Assembly (NCBI GenBank): GCA_017311185.1
Contig: JAESUZ010002871.1
Location: 186,001-250,000, forward strand
Reading direction: 5' to 3'
Length of the DNA: 64,000 bases
DNA from: Proteles cristata cristata
Taxonomy: Eukaryota; Chordata; Mammalia; Carnivora; Hyaenidae
Position 1 is the first letter of the stretch. The number at the start of each line of letters is the position of its first letter. Position numbers and translations under genes: made by a program. Of the stretch, positions 24,001 through 34,371 are shown piece after piece. Below the pieces are notes generated by a model that was given only the letters and a program-made list of their open reading frames with translations, did no database searches and was not told the origin of the DNA.

Positions 24001-26745
24001 CTGCGAGATCATGACCTAAGCGAAAGTCGGACGCTTAACCGACTAAGCCACCCAGGCACCCCTGGGCCTCATCGCTTCTAAATGTGATCCTTTATGATTT
24101 TTGTTCCTTTTTTTCCTCATTTCAGAAAAAGAAGCAAAAAAAGTTGAAGGGTTTGACACGGTTCAAAAGCAAAGTTATTACATTAGACTAGGGTCCCTGT
24201 CTACCAAACTCCGCTCACGTGCCTACCAGCAGGCTCTCACTAGTGTTAAGGAAGCCAAGCAAAAAGGCCAAGAGACCATTTCTCAGCTCCATTCCACTGT
24301 TAACCTGGTGAGTAGAACTTCATTTAAAGGGAGCTAAGATGAGTTCATTTCTCTGGAGGGATGAGAGAGAATGTACTCATGAAATCCAGGATTCTTATGA
24401 ACAATCCAGGAGGAAAATGGGCAAAGAATTATATAGACAGCTCACTGAAAAGGAAGGAGAAATAGCTGAAATACTTGAAGCAATGTTAGTCCTACCCTGA
24501 GGGGACAAGTTACAGCTGCTTCTCCTGGCCTGTCACACTGGCAAAATCTGATGCCATGGGCAGTGAGGTAGAGAAAGAGGCGTGTCTGTACTTGTGCCCT
24601 TTTGGGGAACACATGGGATGGTTCTAGGCAAGTTACAGTCATACCAGTGCCTGGGGCAGCTTTACTTTTAGAAATGTTTCCTTCTAGATATAAGTTTAGA
24701 GTTGCACAGAAGTTTAGAGTTGCAAAACACTATAAACAAGGCCTGTCAACTAATAGGAAACTAAATTGATACATCACAAAAGACTATTGTGTAGCCATTA
24801 AAGGTTGCCAAGTTGCAGAAGAATATGTATTGTACTACTGTTAAAAGCTAGTTTCTTCTTGGAAGGGGCAAGAGGTCCCTGGCAACAGGGAAGAGGTGGT
24901 TTTCATTCCTTTTCCTTTTGTAGCTTTATGTTGTATGTGTATATGTGTTAAATTTGAGCTGCCTTATACCTGGGCTAAAGTAGAGGTAAATTTGGAGACA
25001 GTGGTTTAATAGTTAAGTAGAAGCAGTAAAGAATGACGATTACTTGGTTGATTTACAAAAACTGGTAATAAATAACAATGAGAATGGGGATAACACTCCT
25101 TAAACTCTCATGAGAATTCTTGCTTTTTATATTATCTGATTTATGTCATCTGAGAACAGGCTAACACAAATGTCTGACTAGTTGGTTCCTTTTTGTTATT
25201 TCACCTTATTCTAGATTGAATTTGCCAGGAAGAATGTGCAAAGTGCCAACCAGAAAATTCAAGGTGCTCAGGATAAGTTCTATCTCTCCTGGCTGGAATG
25301 GAAGAGAAGCATTGGCCATGACGATACCGATGAATCCCACTGTGCTGAGGTAAGACAATGGGGACAGCCATCCACGACCGTTTTGGAAGATGTTCTTAAA
25401 ACACTTTTCATTTCCGTTTTCCTGTTATCTTCGAATACTGTCCTCTATCACAAGTTTGAACAATACTTTGTACATGGGTTGGTCTGTGACACAAAAGCAA
25501 AATGTGCAGTAACTTCAGCAACCTAGAGCCCCATGTCTTGCCAATAATACCAGAATACAACTAAATGGGAAACTCACAGGGGATCCAGGCACTTTTCAAT
25601 GCCACAGGGCTTTCTGGTAGCATTCATACGGGGGGCTGTGAGAATATATAGGAGAGGAACCTAACTCCCCCTTAGAGAAAGAAAGAATGGATGAGTCAGA
25701 TGGCTTCCTGGACAAGATGAGTGCGAAGTGAGATGAGTGCTAAGTTGAAGTCTCATGGGTGAATAAACTAGGTGAAAGGGCAATAAGGGCACGAATGTTC
25801 CAGACAGAAGAAATACCACTTTGTAGTCTTAGAAAGTGGTTCTTTGGGTTCAAAAAGGTAGTGTGCCTAGCTGAGAAGACAACAGTACTGCTCTGCTCCA
25901 GGTTCTTAGGAGGATTTTTAAGTCAAAGAAGCCACGTATGTAGACACGACCCAGTTTGCTGTAATTGAACTGACCGATACATAGCACCGTTGGATCCACG
26001 GCTAATTCTTAAACTTGCTTTATTTTAGCACATTGAGTCACGGACTCTTGCTATTACCCGCAACCTGACTCAGCAGCTCCAGACCACGTGCCACACCCTG
26101 CTGTCCAACATTCAGGGGTTACCACAGAACATCCAAGATCAGGCCAGTCACGTGGGGGTGATGGCTGGTGACCTCTACTCCGTGTTCCTCAGCGCTGCCT
26201 CCTTTAAGGAAGTGTCTGATGGCCTCCTCGCTTCTAGCAAGGGGCAGCTGCAGAAAATGAAGGAGTCTTTAGATGATGTGATGGATTATCTTGTTAACAA
26301 CACACCTCTCAACTGGCTGGTAGGTCCCTTTTATCCTCAGCTGACCGAATCTCAGAACGCTCAGGACCGTGGTGCAGAGAAGGACACAACCAGTCAGGTC
26401 CAGCAGTCTCCAGACAAAACCCCTTAAACCTGTCCTTGTCACCAGCAGATGGTGCGGGCAGCCAGATGATCCTTTCTGTTCTCTTGAAATTAACCTGCTA
26501 GACAACCTGGAATTCGGGAAGCAGCTAGCTAGAACAAAGGTCCCCAGTTGTAGTCTGTTCTAACTGCATTCAGAGCTTTAAAATTTTCTGGCATCAGCCG
26601 ATGCGTTCTGTTGTTTACCTGGCTGGACAGAAAAGAATGCTAAGTGATACACTCGTCGAACTCCCAAAGTTTCGGTGATGGTCTCTGCCTGTTACTGTTG
26701 TTGCTGTTTATTTGTATTGAATAAAAACACCTCCGTGTGGGCCGT
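18035..26745 (+). CDS. PLIN2: PLIN2 gene, perilipin 2 (adipophilin/ADRP), complete
   Basis: PLIN2 coats cytosolic lipid droplets, shields triacylglycerol and cholesteryl ester from lipases, and is degraded when not lipid-bound. Coding exons are 19471-19500, 19588-19783, 21764-21846, 22917-23202, 24126-24307, 25215-25349 and 26029-26427. All introns are GT-AG and the joined frame is 436 codons plus stop (human: 437). The product starts [10 protein letters not shown] and ends SPDKTP. The N-terminal PAT region (about 1-100) is followed by amphipathic 11-residue repeats (about 105-180) that insert into the droplet surface, and by the C-terminal four-helix bundle (about 190-410) containing [16 protein letters not shown]. 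The start ATG at 19471 has A at -3 and G at +4, 22 bases into exon 2. No disruption is seen. HAUS6 follows about 11 kb downstream in the same direction. Confidence 0.98.
18792..18987 (+). repeat. CAN-SINE in PLIN2 intron 1
   Basis: GGGGCATCTGGGTGGCTCAG head, shortened TC tract and an AAAAAGAAAAAATAA tail. Confidence 0.9.
19003..19094 (-). repeat. Short carnivore SINE in PLIN2 intron 1
   Basis: Reverse short-form copy: AGTAATCTCTATACCCAGC and CAGACTGAGCCAGCCAG. Confidence 0.75.
19449..19500 (+). CDS. PLIN2: PLIN2 exon 2 (start codon)
   Basis: The acceptor TTCCACAG ends at 19448. There are 22 bases of 5' UTR, then ATG at 19471 and residues 1-10 ([10 protein letters not shown]), with donor GTATGG at 19501. 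The intron is phase 0. Confidence 0.96.
19588..19783 (+). CDS. PLIN2: PLIN2 exon 3 (PAT region)
   Basis: Acceptor GGTTGCAG. Encodes residues 11-75 plus one base, beginning [18 protein letters not shown], the conserved start of the PAT region. Donor GTGAGT at 19784, phase 1. Confidence 0.97.
19959..20165 (+). repeat. CAN-SINE in PLIN2 intron 3
   Basis: GGGGCGCTGGGGTGGCTCAG head and an AAATAAAAATAAATTT tail. Confidence 0.92.
20345..21165 (-). repeat. Old L1 3' region in PLIN2 intron 3
   Basis: Reverse L1 landmarks: CACACCATACAATTCGCCC, ACTACTAATCTATTTTCTG, CATCAGTTCATGGACATTTG and ACTGCCGGATTGTTTTCC. It is interrupted at about 20485-20650 by another L1 3' end in the opposite orientation (GAAAATGGTGAAGTGTATG). 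Confidence 0.75.
21764..21846 (+). CDS. PLIN2: PLIN2 exon 4
   Basis: Acceptor TTCTTCCAG. Encodes residues 76-103 ([18 protein letters not shown] and following), completing the PAT region. Donor GTGAGC, phase 0. Confidence 0.97.
22621..22852 (+). repeat. CAN-SINE with target-site duplication, PLIN2 intron 4
   Basis: Full-length copy between ACTATAATTAT at about 22610-22620 and 22853-22863. Its TC tract is long and nearly pure. Confidence 0.95.
22917..23202 (+). CDS. PLIN2: PLIN2 exon 5 (11-mer repeats)
   Basis: Residues 104-198 plus one base. It holds four 33-bp units starting at 22941, 22974, 23007 and 23040. Each encodes an 11-residue amphipathic helix turn set around a TG-x-x-D/E-x pattern ([44 protein letters not shown]). 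Donor GTAATT at 23203, phase 1. Confidence 0.97.
23555..23776 (+). repeat. CAN-SINE with target-site duplication, PLIN2 intron 5
   Basis: Flanked by AAATGTCAGATGCA (23541-23554) and AAATGTCAGGTGCA (about 23777-23790), one mismatch. Confidence 0.95.
23930..24062 (-). repeat. CAN-SINE, 3'-truncated, PLIN2 intron 5
   Basis: It starts abruptly inside the body (GACTCCGAAACAGGCTCCAG) with no AG-rich tract or tail, and ends CCACCCAGGCACCCC. It lies only 64 bases upstream of exon 6, so it may have replaced part of the region that would hold the branch point. Confidence 0.88.
24126..24307 (+). CDS. PLIN2: PLIN2 exon 6
   Basis: Acceptor CATTTCAG. Residues 199-259, including [18 protein letters not shown] and ending STVNL. 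Donor GTGAGT, phase 0. Confidence 0.97.
24380..24960 (+). repeat. Probable old L1-derived sequence, PLIN2 intron 6
   Basis: Diverged phrases typical of old L1 3' ends: AAATGGGCAAAGAATTATAT, ACAGCTCACTGAAAAGG and TATTGTGTAGCCATTAAAGG. Boundaries are uncertain. Confidence 0.5.
25215..25349 (+). CDS. PLIN2: PLIN2 exon 7
   Basis: Acceptor TTATTCTAG. Encodes 45 residues (260-304), starting [16 protein letters not shown] and ending DESHCAE. Donor GTAAGA, phase 0. Confidence 0.97.
26029..26745 (+). CDS. PLIN2: PLIN2 exon 8 (C-terminus and 3' UTR)
   Basis: Acceptor TTTATTTTAG. Coding to the TAA at 26425-26427 (residues 305-436), covering the rest of the helix bundle and a polar, acidic tail. The 3' UTR runs about 315 bases to the polyadenylation signal at 26720. 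Confidence 0.96.
26720..26725 (+). terminator. PLIN2: PLIN2 polyadenylation signal AATAAA
   Basis: AATAAA lies 292 bases after the stop codon and is followed by a GT-rich stretch (CCGTGTGGGCCGTGGTGTG) that suits cleavage near 26740. A second AATAAA at 26868-26873 could serve as a distal site. Confidence 0.9.
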
Positions 26746-26867
26746 GGTGTGAGCTGGGGTCTGCTCCGGTTTGGTCTGAGCAGGCTTCGTCACTGATTTG
26801 TCTCACCAAGCATGCCTGTACAACTTCAGTTTTTTATTTTTCATAAAGGAATGTCCCCTCTGAACTC

Positions 26868-26873
26868 AATAAA
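26868..26873 (+). terminator. Possible distal PLIN2 polyadenylation signal
   Basis: AATAAA with downstream GTGTGTTCC/TTTGTGTGTT-rich sequence, about 440 bases after the stop codon. Use is not shown by the sequence alone. Confidence 0.4.
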
Positions 26874-27048
26874 ATTCGCTGCAGAATAGAGAACTTCATG
26901 CTGTGTGTTCCATGTGCTTTGTGTGTTGCTTTCATAGAGCTGCTTGGCCTGCATGATGGCGGGATCAACACACATCTGCGAATTCCAGCGGGCCCAGCGG
27001 GGAACTTGAAGGCGAGTGCTAAAAATGGAGGGTTTGACAACAGGTTTT

Positions 27049-27294
27049 CTTTTCTTTTTTTTTTTTTTAATTTTTAAATGTTTTTTATTTATTTCTAGGA
27101 GAGAGAGAGAGAGAGATATAGACAGCGTGAGCAGGGGAGGGTCAGAGAGAGAGGGAGTCACAGACTGAAACAGGCTCCAGGCTCTGAGCTGGCAGTCAGC
27201 GCAGAGCCTGATGCGGGGCTCGAACCCATGAACCGCGAGATCATGACCTAAGCGAAAGTCGGATGCTTAACCGACTAAGCCACCCAGGCGCCCC
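27049..27294 (-). repeat. CAN-SINE, young, with perfect 13-bp target-site duplication
   Basis: Flanked by identical GACAACAGGTTTT at 27036-27048 and 27295-27307. The body has the young markers CTGGCAGTCAGC and CGACTAAGCCACCC. Confidence 0.97.
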
Positions 27295-27307
27295 GACAAC
27301 AGGTTTT

Positions 27308-29800
27308 AAACAAATTAAAAGCTAATGTGCGTACACGAATTTGCACAAGGTGACAGTTGTTGGCCTTTATCATCTCATCCACTCAACCTCTAAGAGGGGT
27401 TTTTTAGGCTGGTAGAAGGCTACTCCTGGCTGACTGCCTTGCTGAAAAGGAATCAAAACTGAAAGGAAGCAAGGGAGTGACTGTTGGCATTGGTTTCCCG
27501 TAAAGGCAGTAGGCCTTTCTTGCTAAAGGGCTGTCGAAAGTGGGTGCCCTGAGCTGAGCTGAGACTCGTCAGTGGCCAGTCTCGGCTGAACTTGACTTGC
27601 CATGTTGTTACTTGGGGAGAAAGTCGCTAACAATAATAGTTGGTGAGGTTCCTTTAGGAGTAATTAGAAACAGAAAAGCTTTGGACCCTTATGTAGGAAA
27701 GGATTCTTCTTACCTCTTCCAGAGGGTGTTCAGACTTCTAGTCCCTCAATGTTGGTCACCTAGGGAGGGAATCTCACGAATCTCCACATAACAAAGCTGC
27801 AGGATGCCAAACTGTTCAAAAAACAACTTGTCAAATAGAGCTACATACTTCTGCCTGTCCCTGCTGAAAGGTTAGCAAGGCTGCCCTTCAGAACTCAAGT
27901 CTAAGGTTTGTCTCCTTTTTATACTCTGGTTCCTCCCTCCCCTTGCTCCCCAAGAAAACAAGAAAGCTGCACATAACCGCATGTGCCTTTGATGTGAATG
28001 AGACTGTCAAAGCTTACAAAGTGACAGAACTAAATTTTTCCCCTTGAGGCAACTCCAGGTGAGATGATTTGGAGGGGAGAGACTGGCTGAGATACTTGAA
28101 GCCAAGAAGCACACAGTTTCTGGAAGGTGGACTGCCATAATTCCGTCGGCTTCCAGGATGGAAACCCATCCATTCACTGGCCTGCCTGCTCCCAGTAACT
28201 GGCATTTTCTAGAGCAACTGCCTCTGAAACATTTTTTTACTTCTTAATCTAACGTGGACATGACCTTGCCCCAAAACTCCAAGGCTCTTATCTTGTGGTT
28301 TATTCTAATTTGATTGATAAATTATGTAGTGTAACTATACACATCCTTTCTTACCCTGAGCATAAACTTGTTTCCCCATCATGAAAGTTACAGTGCCAGC
28401 TGAGTTGCTTATGAAAATGAGACCGTTCTCAAAGCTATTCATGAGCGAGACTACTTAGCTTCCAGAAGAACAGCACTAGCCCTTGTCTTTTTTGCCATGA
28501 GCTGTGCTCCCTTGTGGTTTTGTCTGGCTTTGTGTCTCCAGTCTGTGCCTATGTGCATTCCATTCAGTTGTCAACATGTCTCAGAATCCATGTTCTTGCA
28601 TCTTACAGCTTTGTTGTTGCATAAACTGGCAGTTTGGGTTTAACAGACTTTTCCCCAAAGAGGACGATTCTTGTGAGGGGAAAAAAAGCCAACTGAGCAC
28701 AGTATCTAACTATGGAAGGCTTTTAAACATTTGGCTGCATGAAGGCTGATGTGGCATGCTTGAGTGTTCAAAGGTTTATTTTTCTTTGCATGGAATAATG
28801 TGGACTCTCTGGTTAGTTCTGGGTAAAGAAATCAAAAGTATGGTGTGCTAGCCATTAATCTCTTAGCCTTAGTTTTGTCATCTGTAATGTAAAGTTAGCG
28901 ACACTTCAACAGATGGAAGTGGAGTGTTTGAGGATGGGGTGTCTTTTTCTGTTTTGCACTAGAGGCATGGGATCACCATTGCGGGGCGGTGTCATACAGC
29001 ATCTTTAAGTTGCCTGTCCAGGTGTAAGGACATAACAGGACGTGATTAGGAAAATCTATCCACTATCAAAATGCAGTAGGAATTAAAGGGCTAATGACGT
29101 GAGAAGGGAAGAACTGAAATTTGGTCTGTAAAATCTCTCTTCTAGAATATCATTTAGCTCGTAGAGGTGGCTGGTGAGAGAGGGAGGAATAAAGAGCAGG
29201 ATAGATATTTGTGCATAAATCTTGAAGGAAATGGAATCTAAATGATGCCTGGGAGAGCAGATATGGGGGTATGGAAAGGAAGGTCTTTTGCTGGCCTGAT
29301 CTCCCTGGGCTCTTGCGGACTTGGGACCGTGTCAGCTCCAGGAGTGACCTAGCACTGAGTCTGCATGGATGATGGTCTTGTGAGATGTAGGTAGCTATTC
29401 TATAAATGTAGCTGCAGTAAAGAATGATTTAATTCAGTGTTTGAGTTCCTAATAGTATAAGGCATGGACTCTGCCCTGATGAAAATGGAAAAACCAGAGA
29501 CTTTGCTCAAGAGACTTTTATAGTCTCAGGAAACTTGTTGATGAATATTCAAATAACATCCTGGTATAGGATTCTATTTCTCCCTCAGTCTGTCCCCAGG
29601 CTGCTAATTTAAAAATTCCCTCCCTATATTGTAAAGTTAACCTGCAAAATATTAAACCTCAGCGTAAGGCAGTATAAGAATGGCCGGGCAACAATTTGGG
29701 TCTTCGGTTTTATTGACCAAAGCAAAAGAGAATGCTAACTTAGCATTCCTGAGAGAGGGGAAGAAAGTTCTAATGTCTTCTAGAACGTAAGAAAGTAAGG
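27308..29800. other. Intergenic DNA, no gene seen
   Basis: Largely unique-looking sequence between PLIN2 and the first SINE cluster of the spacer. No recognisable coding segment, RNA gene or repeat family was found. A frame at 28504-28749 is cysteine-rich but has no start context or homology I recognise. Confidence 0.5.
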
Positions 29801-29992
29801 AATGGAGTGTCTGGGTGGCTCAGTCAGTTAAGCATCTGATTCTTGGTTTTGGCTCAGGTCATGATCTCATGGTTCATGAGTTTGCTGACAGTGCAGAGCC
29901 CGCTCAGTATTCTCTCTCTCTTCCTCTCTCTGTCCCTCCCTTACTCCTACTTGCTTTTTCTTTCTCTCTCAAAATAAATAAACTTAAAAATA
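29801..29992 (+). repeat. CAN-SINE, internally shortened
   Basis: The GTCTGGGTGGCTCAGTCAG head is intact, but the segment after TTCATGAGTTTG is deleted before CTGACAGTGCAGAGCC. Confidence 0.9.
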
Positions 29993-30069
29993 AAGTAGTG
30001 TTGTCAACTACATCTTACAAAAGTATAAATAGACTAAATGGTACTTTATGTAGATAGTGATGGAGAAAT

Positions 30070-30265
30070 ACCACCTAAATTCTGTTTTCATATCTCTTGG
30101 GTATATATGTGGGAGTGGAATTGTGAGTGGGTCATAGTCCCTCTGTTTAATTGTCTGAGGAACTGCCAACCTGTTTTCCAAAGTGGCTGCACTATCTTAC
30201 ATGCCCACCAACAAGGGATGAGAATTCTGCTTTCTCCACATCTTCACCAGCACTTGTTACTTAGC
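30070..30265 (-). repeat. Old L1 3' fragment
   Basis: Reverse L1 landmarks: GGGAGTGGAATTGTGAGTGG, GAGGAACTGCCAACCTG and CTCCACATCTTCACCAGC. Confidence 0.75.
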
Positions 30266-30311
30266 TCTTATTCTATCCAACCACTTTTTTTTAGATTAAA
30301 AAAGTCTATTT

Positions 30312-30529
30312 AAAAAAATTTTTTTAATGGTTTATTTCTGAGAGAGAGAGAGAGAGAGAGACAGTGTGAACAGGGGAGGGTCAGAGAGAGAGGGAGACAC
30401 AGAATCTGAAACAGGCTCCAGGCTCTGAGCTGTCAGCACAGAGCCCGACACGGGGCTCGAACTCACAAACTGTGAGATCATGACCTGAGCCAAAGTCGGA
30501 CGCTTAACCGACAGCCATTCAGGCACCCC
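30312..30529 (-). repeat. CAN-SINE inserted into the tail of an older SINE
   Basis: Flanked by AAAAAGTCTATTT at about 30299-30311 and 30532-30544. The right flank continues directly into TTGAGAGCAAGAGAAG, the AG tract of the next SINE. Confidence 0.93.
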
Positions 30530-30539
30530 TAAAAAGTCT

Positions 30540-30715
30540 ATTTTTGAGAGCAAGAGAAGTCAAGCAAGGGAAGGGCAGGGAGGGGGACAGAGGGTCTGAG
30601 GTGGGCTCCATGCTGACAGCAGAGAGCCCGAGGCAGGCGGGAAACCCACAAACTGCCAGTTCATGACCCAAGCTGAACTCAGATGCTTAACTGACTGAGC
30701 CACCCAAGTGCCTCT
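30540..30715 (-). repeat. CAN-SINE, older
   Basis: Diverged reverse copy ending GAGCCACCCAAGTGCCTC. It is the host of the insertion at 30312-30529. Confidence 0.88.
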
Positions 30716-31039
30716 ATCCAACCGTTTAAATTAAAACTTAGCATTAATAATAGTAGAGGTCAGGTAGTGTGAATCAAGCACTTTAACTTTTGTTTTGTCT
30801 GCACAGGCTAGAGCACAGGACAATGCAGCTCAGGAGGTAGTTAATGGATTGGTTGGGCTGATGCCCTCATATAATATCTCAGTGCAGATAACAGCACATC
30901 AGGGAGTGTTCTCCCACCCTCTGTTTCCATGCCAGGGCTTAACTGGAGAAATTGACAAAATGCAGATTCCTGGGTTACTCCTCCAGAGAATCTATCTGGT
31001 TATGAGTCTGGTGGTAGTACCAGACATCTGCAGTTGGGT

Positions 31040-31279
31040 TTTTTTTTTATACTTTTTAAAAAAGTTTTTTATTTATTTCTGAGAGTGAGAGAGTGACAGA
31101 GAGACAGCGTGAACAGGGGAGGGTCAGAGAGAGAGGGAGACACAGAATCTGAAACAGACTCCAGGCTCTGAGCTAGCTGTCAGCCCAGAGCCCAACACAG
31201 GGCTTGAACCCACGAACCGTGAGATCATGACCTGAGCCGAAGTCGGACACTTCACCGACTGAGCCACCCAGGCTCCCCT
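31040..31279 (-). repeat. CAN-SINE
   Basis: TTTTTTATTTATTTCTGAGAG tail side, ending GACTGAGCCACCCAGGCTCC. Confidence 0.93.
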
Positions 31280-32507
31280 AGACAACTGCAGTTGTTAAAA
31301 GCACCCCTTCAAAAAATCAAAGCATCCCTTAAAATAAAAAGTATCATCCCTAGCGATTCTGCTGTAGGTGATCCACTGAATGCTGTTAGAGAAGCCGAGG
31401 GAACAGGACTAGGGTTACCTATAGTTCCTTGTCTCCAAGACTCTCAGGGTGGGTTCTATAAAGTGTCTTATGCCCTACTCTTGATTTGCTTGCTCAAATG
31501 AATAGAATACACACGAGTTAACAGTGACTAGCTGAATGCTCTGCAATGGATACATACTATGAATCACTTTAATTTTGCTGTGATCGGTGCCAACCTGCTT
31601 CCTGTGCTAAGAGTTCTAAGCACTTCCCACAGACTCTTGTTAGCTGAGGACAAAGCATAAGGGTGCAAGAGGGTGTTTCTACAGTAGGGAAGGGGTTGCA
31701 CATGAGGGGATGGTACTCAGCTGTCCCAAATTGTTCTGGTAAAGCAGAACCAAGACACTCTCCATTCTGTAGCTCACAAGCACATAAAGAAGCTGCATAT
31801 GCAATCTGTCATGGATGGTGAGATGTTTGCTAAATCGAACTCTCACCAGGGTTTATCTTATGTATTTGGTGGTAGAGCTCATCCTTACCTCTTGCATGAT
31901 CCTTTCATAGTTCTAGATATCAAATTACGTTTAAACACACTTAAATTTCTGTTTTTTCTTTTCACTTCATTAGCGCTTCTATACTTACTCTATTTCAAAA
32001 TAAATAAATTTTTCTGATTCTGGGTCATATTAGCATCACAAACACACCTCTACTAGGAAGTTACATTACCACAGATGTTCTTTCTATTTCTGTAATAGTC
32101 TCACCTAGCCAGGGCCCAAGGCCACCAACCACTAACCTACTGTTAGGCATATTAGAAAATGGCACCTTTTTCTCCACATGTGTAGTGCCACCTTCTGTAA
32201 AGCTGTTATAATATGTGAATCAGTGAAGTCTATGATATGAAAGGGACCCCCAAGGTTGTATGGTGTACAATCTGCAACAGGTGCACAAGGTTGCAGAAAT
32301 CTAGCATGGTCACTTGGTTTCTCGAAAAGCATGTGTTGATGGTTTCCTGTCCTTTCAGGGAGGGACTCTCATTAATTTCATAGTAAGTACCCAACTCTGA
32401 GTTTGGCCTCTGTCCCTGAATGGGTATTCTCCAAAAGAGTCTCCTCCTTACACTCCATCAATGGTCCAAACTACACTTGCTCATGTCAATGAAAAAAGGA
32501 TTTGTTT
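31280..32507. other. Intergenic DNA, no gene seen
   Basis: No exon, RNA gene or familiar repeat recognised. An AATAAATAAATTT motif near 32000 has no associated open frame. Confidence 0.5.
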
Positions 32508-32723
32508 GGGGTGTCTGGGTGGCTCAGTCGGCTGAGTGTCCAACTTCGGCTCAGGTCATGATCATGTGGTTCGTGGGGTTAAGCCCCGTGTTGGGCTCTG
32601 TGCTGACAGCTAGCTCAGAGCCTGGAGCCTGCTTTGGATTCTGTGTCTCCCTATTTCTCTGACCCTCCCCTGCTCATGCTGTCTCTCTCTCTCTCAGAAA
32701 TAAATAAGCATTAAAAAAAATTT
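32508..32723 (+). repeat. CAN-SINE
   Basis: Flanked by similar AAAAAGGATTTGTTT and AAAAAGATTTGTTTT. Confidence 0.93.
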
Positions 32724-32999
32724 AAAAAGATTTGTTTTATAGATGTGCGAAATGATTTGTGCCACATTTCTAAAACCTTCATGAAGATGGTCAGGCACAA
32801 TCACTACATTTTACATTAGCCTCATCATAGAAACTTGATGGACTGTGACTACCTCTTAGCTGCCCCACCCTCTATTCACAGCCTCCAAGTAGGTTTTGCT
32901 GGTAGCCAAAGATTGAATGGAAACCAGACACTCTGGATCATTCTGGATATATGGAATGGGAATTATTTATATGGCTCTTCTAAAGCATCTCAGGTACTA

Positions 33000-33211
33000 A
33001 GGGCCTCTGGGTGGCTTAGTTGGTTGAGCATCTGACCAGTTCAGGCCATGAACTCACAGTTTGTGGGTTTGAGTCCCATGTTGGGCTTTGTGCTGACAGC
33101 TCAGAGCCTGGAGCCTACTTCAAATTCTGTGTTTCACTCTCTCTTTGCCCCTCCCTGACTCATGCTCTGTCTCTCTCTCTCTCAAAAATAAATAAATGTT
33201 AAAAAAAAACT
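33000..33211 (+). repeat. CAN-SINE, first of a tandem pair
   Basis: GGGCCTCTGGGTGGCTTAG head and AAATAAATAAATGTT tail. The identical 19-bp TAAAGCATCTCAGGTACTA lies just before it (32981-32999) and again only after the second SINE (33432-33450). Confidence 0.94.
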
Positions 33212-33216
33212 TTTTT

Positions 33217-33431
33217 AGGGGCACCTGGGTGGCTCATTTGGTTAAGTGTCAAACTGGCTCAGGTCATGATCTCAGGGTTCATGGGTTTGAACCCCATGCT
33301 GGCTCTGTACTGACAGCTCAGAGCCTGGAGCCTGCTTCAAATTCTGTGTCTCCCTCCCTCTGACCCTCCCCTGCTCATGCTCTGTCTCCTCCTCTCTCAA
33401 GAATAAATAAATATTAAAAAAAAAATTTTTT
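33217..33431 (+). repeat. CAN-SINE, second of a tandem pair
   Basis: GGGGCACCTGGGTGGCTCAT head and a TAAATAAATATT tail. Its own flanks are A-rich/T-rich (AAACTTTTTTAG on the left, AAATTTTTTTAA on the right), as if it inserted into the tail of the first copy. Confidence 0.94.
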
Positions 33432-33580
33432 TAAAGCATCTCAGGTACTAGAGGATTTTTTCTTTTTTAGATGGTGGTGCTGAAAACTTTTCTTCTAAAA
33501 TTCTGAGTATTGGATCCCCAACCTTCTGCAAAGAATTCTAGCCTAGGCCAAGTTACATAGCGCATAGGTGACTTTGGAGG

Positions 33581-33624
33581 GTGTGTGTGTGTGTGTCTGT
33601 GTGTGTGTGTGTGTGTGCGCGCGC
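33581..33624. repeat. (GT)n microsatellite
   Basis: An interrupted GT run followed by GCGCGCGCATGCATG. The purine/pyrimidine alternation is of the kind that can form Z-DNA. Confidence 0.9.
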
Positions 33625-33654
33625 ATGCATGTATTGCTATTTAAGGAACTTATG

Positions 33655-33790
33655 AAAATAAAAGCTACTGTTTATTGAGCACCTTTTACAAGTTAGGCTC
33701 ATTCTACCTTCACTCTTCATCTGTTACCAAATCAGGTTATCTTCCTCATGTGAGAGGTGAGGAAACAGATTGAAAAGAGATGGGTGGGTG
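33655..33790 (-). repeat. MIR-like ancient SINE
   Basis: Reverse MIR landmarks: CTGTTTATTGAGCACCTTTT and GAGAGGTGAGGAAACAGATT. Confidence 0.62.
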
Positions 33791-34371
33791 GTAGGATGGG
33801 GATTTAGTTTGATGTCTTACTGTTATCAAGTTGCATGTATTGTTTCTATTCTAGCACTCTAGCTCTGCAGGTTGCCTCTTTGTTCGGGGCCCAGAAAATT
33901 TCTCTGCCTGTATCTTCTTGTGTTGTAGCTTCCTGTCCTATTTTATATTTGTTAAAAACAAAGTGATATTGGATTTAAAATGTATTATTAACAGACATAG
34001 TTCAGAAGAGAGAGCTAAGTACGGTATATCTTCTAACCTAATAAAGCTCAAATTGCAATAGTTGCCTTGTCTGACTAATGCTCTGAACCAATTTGTATAA
34101 GCATTGCTGGCTTTGGCGAATGTCAGGTTGGATTGAATCTTTGCAAAGTGAACATTCATAAATAGCTAGAATGTAGTTTGATCTACCCAAATTGAGAGTC
34201 TTAAAGAATAAATGGTAGAAATTTGCACTTCAGACCAGACAGTTCTCTGAGCACCTGAGTTCTTTGGGAAGATAAACAAGATTCCCTCTTCTGTTTTTCC
34301 CATGTTTCATTTTTACTCCTTCTTAATTGTGAAATATACGCAGCATCAAATTTGTCATTTTAGCCATTCTT

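Noticed and set aside
30795..31082. Possible exon after GTCTGCACAG at 30808
   Set aside because: The open frame soon enters a SINE, has no familiar protein similarity and no convincing donor.
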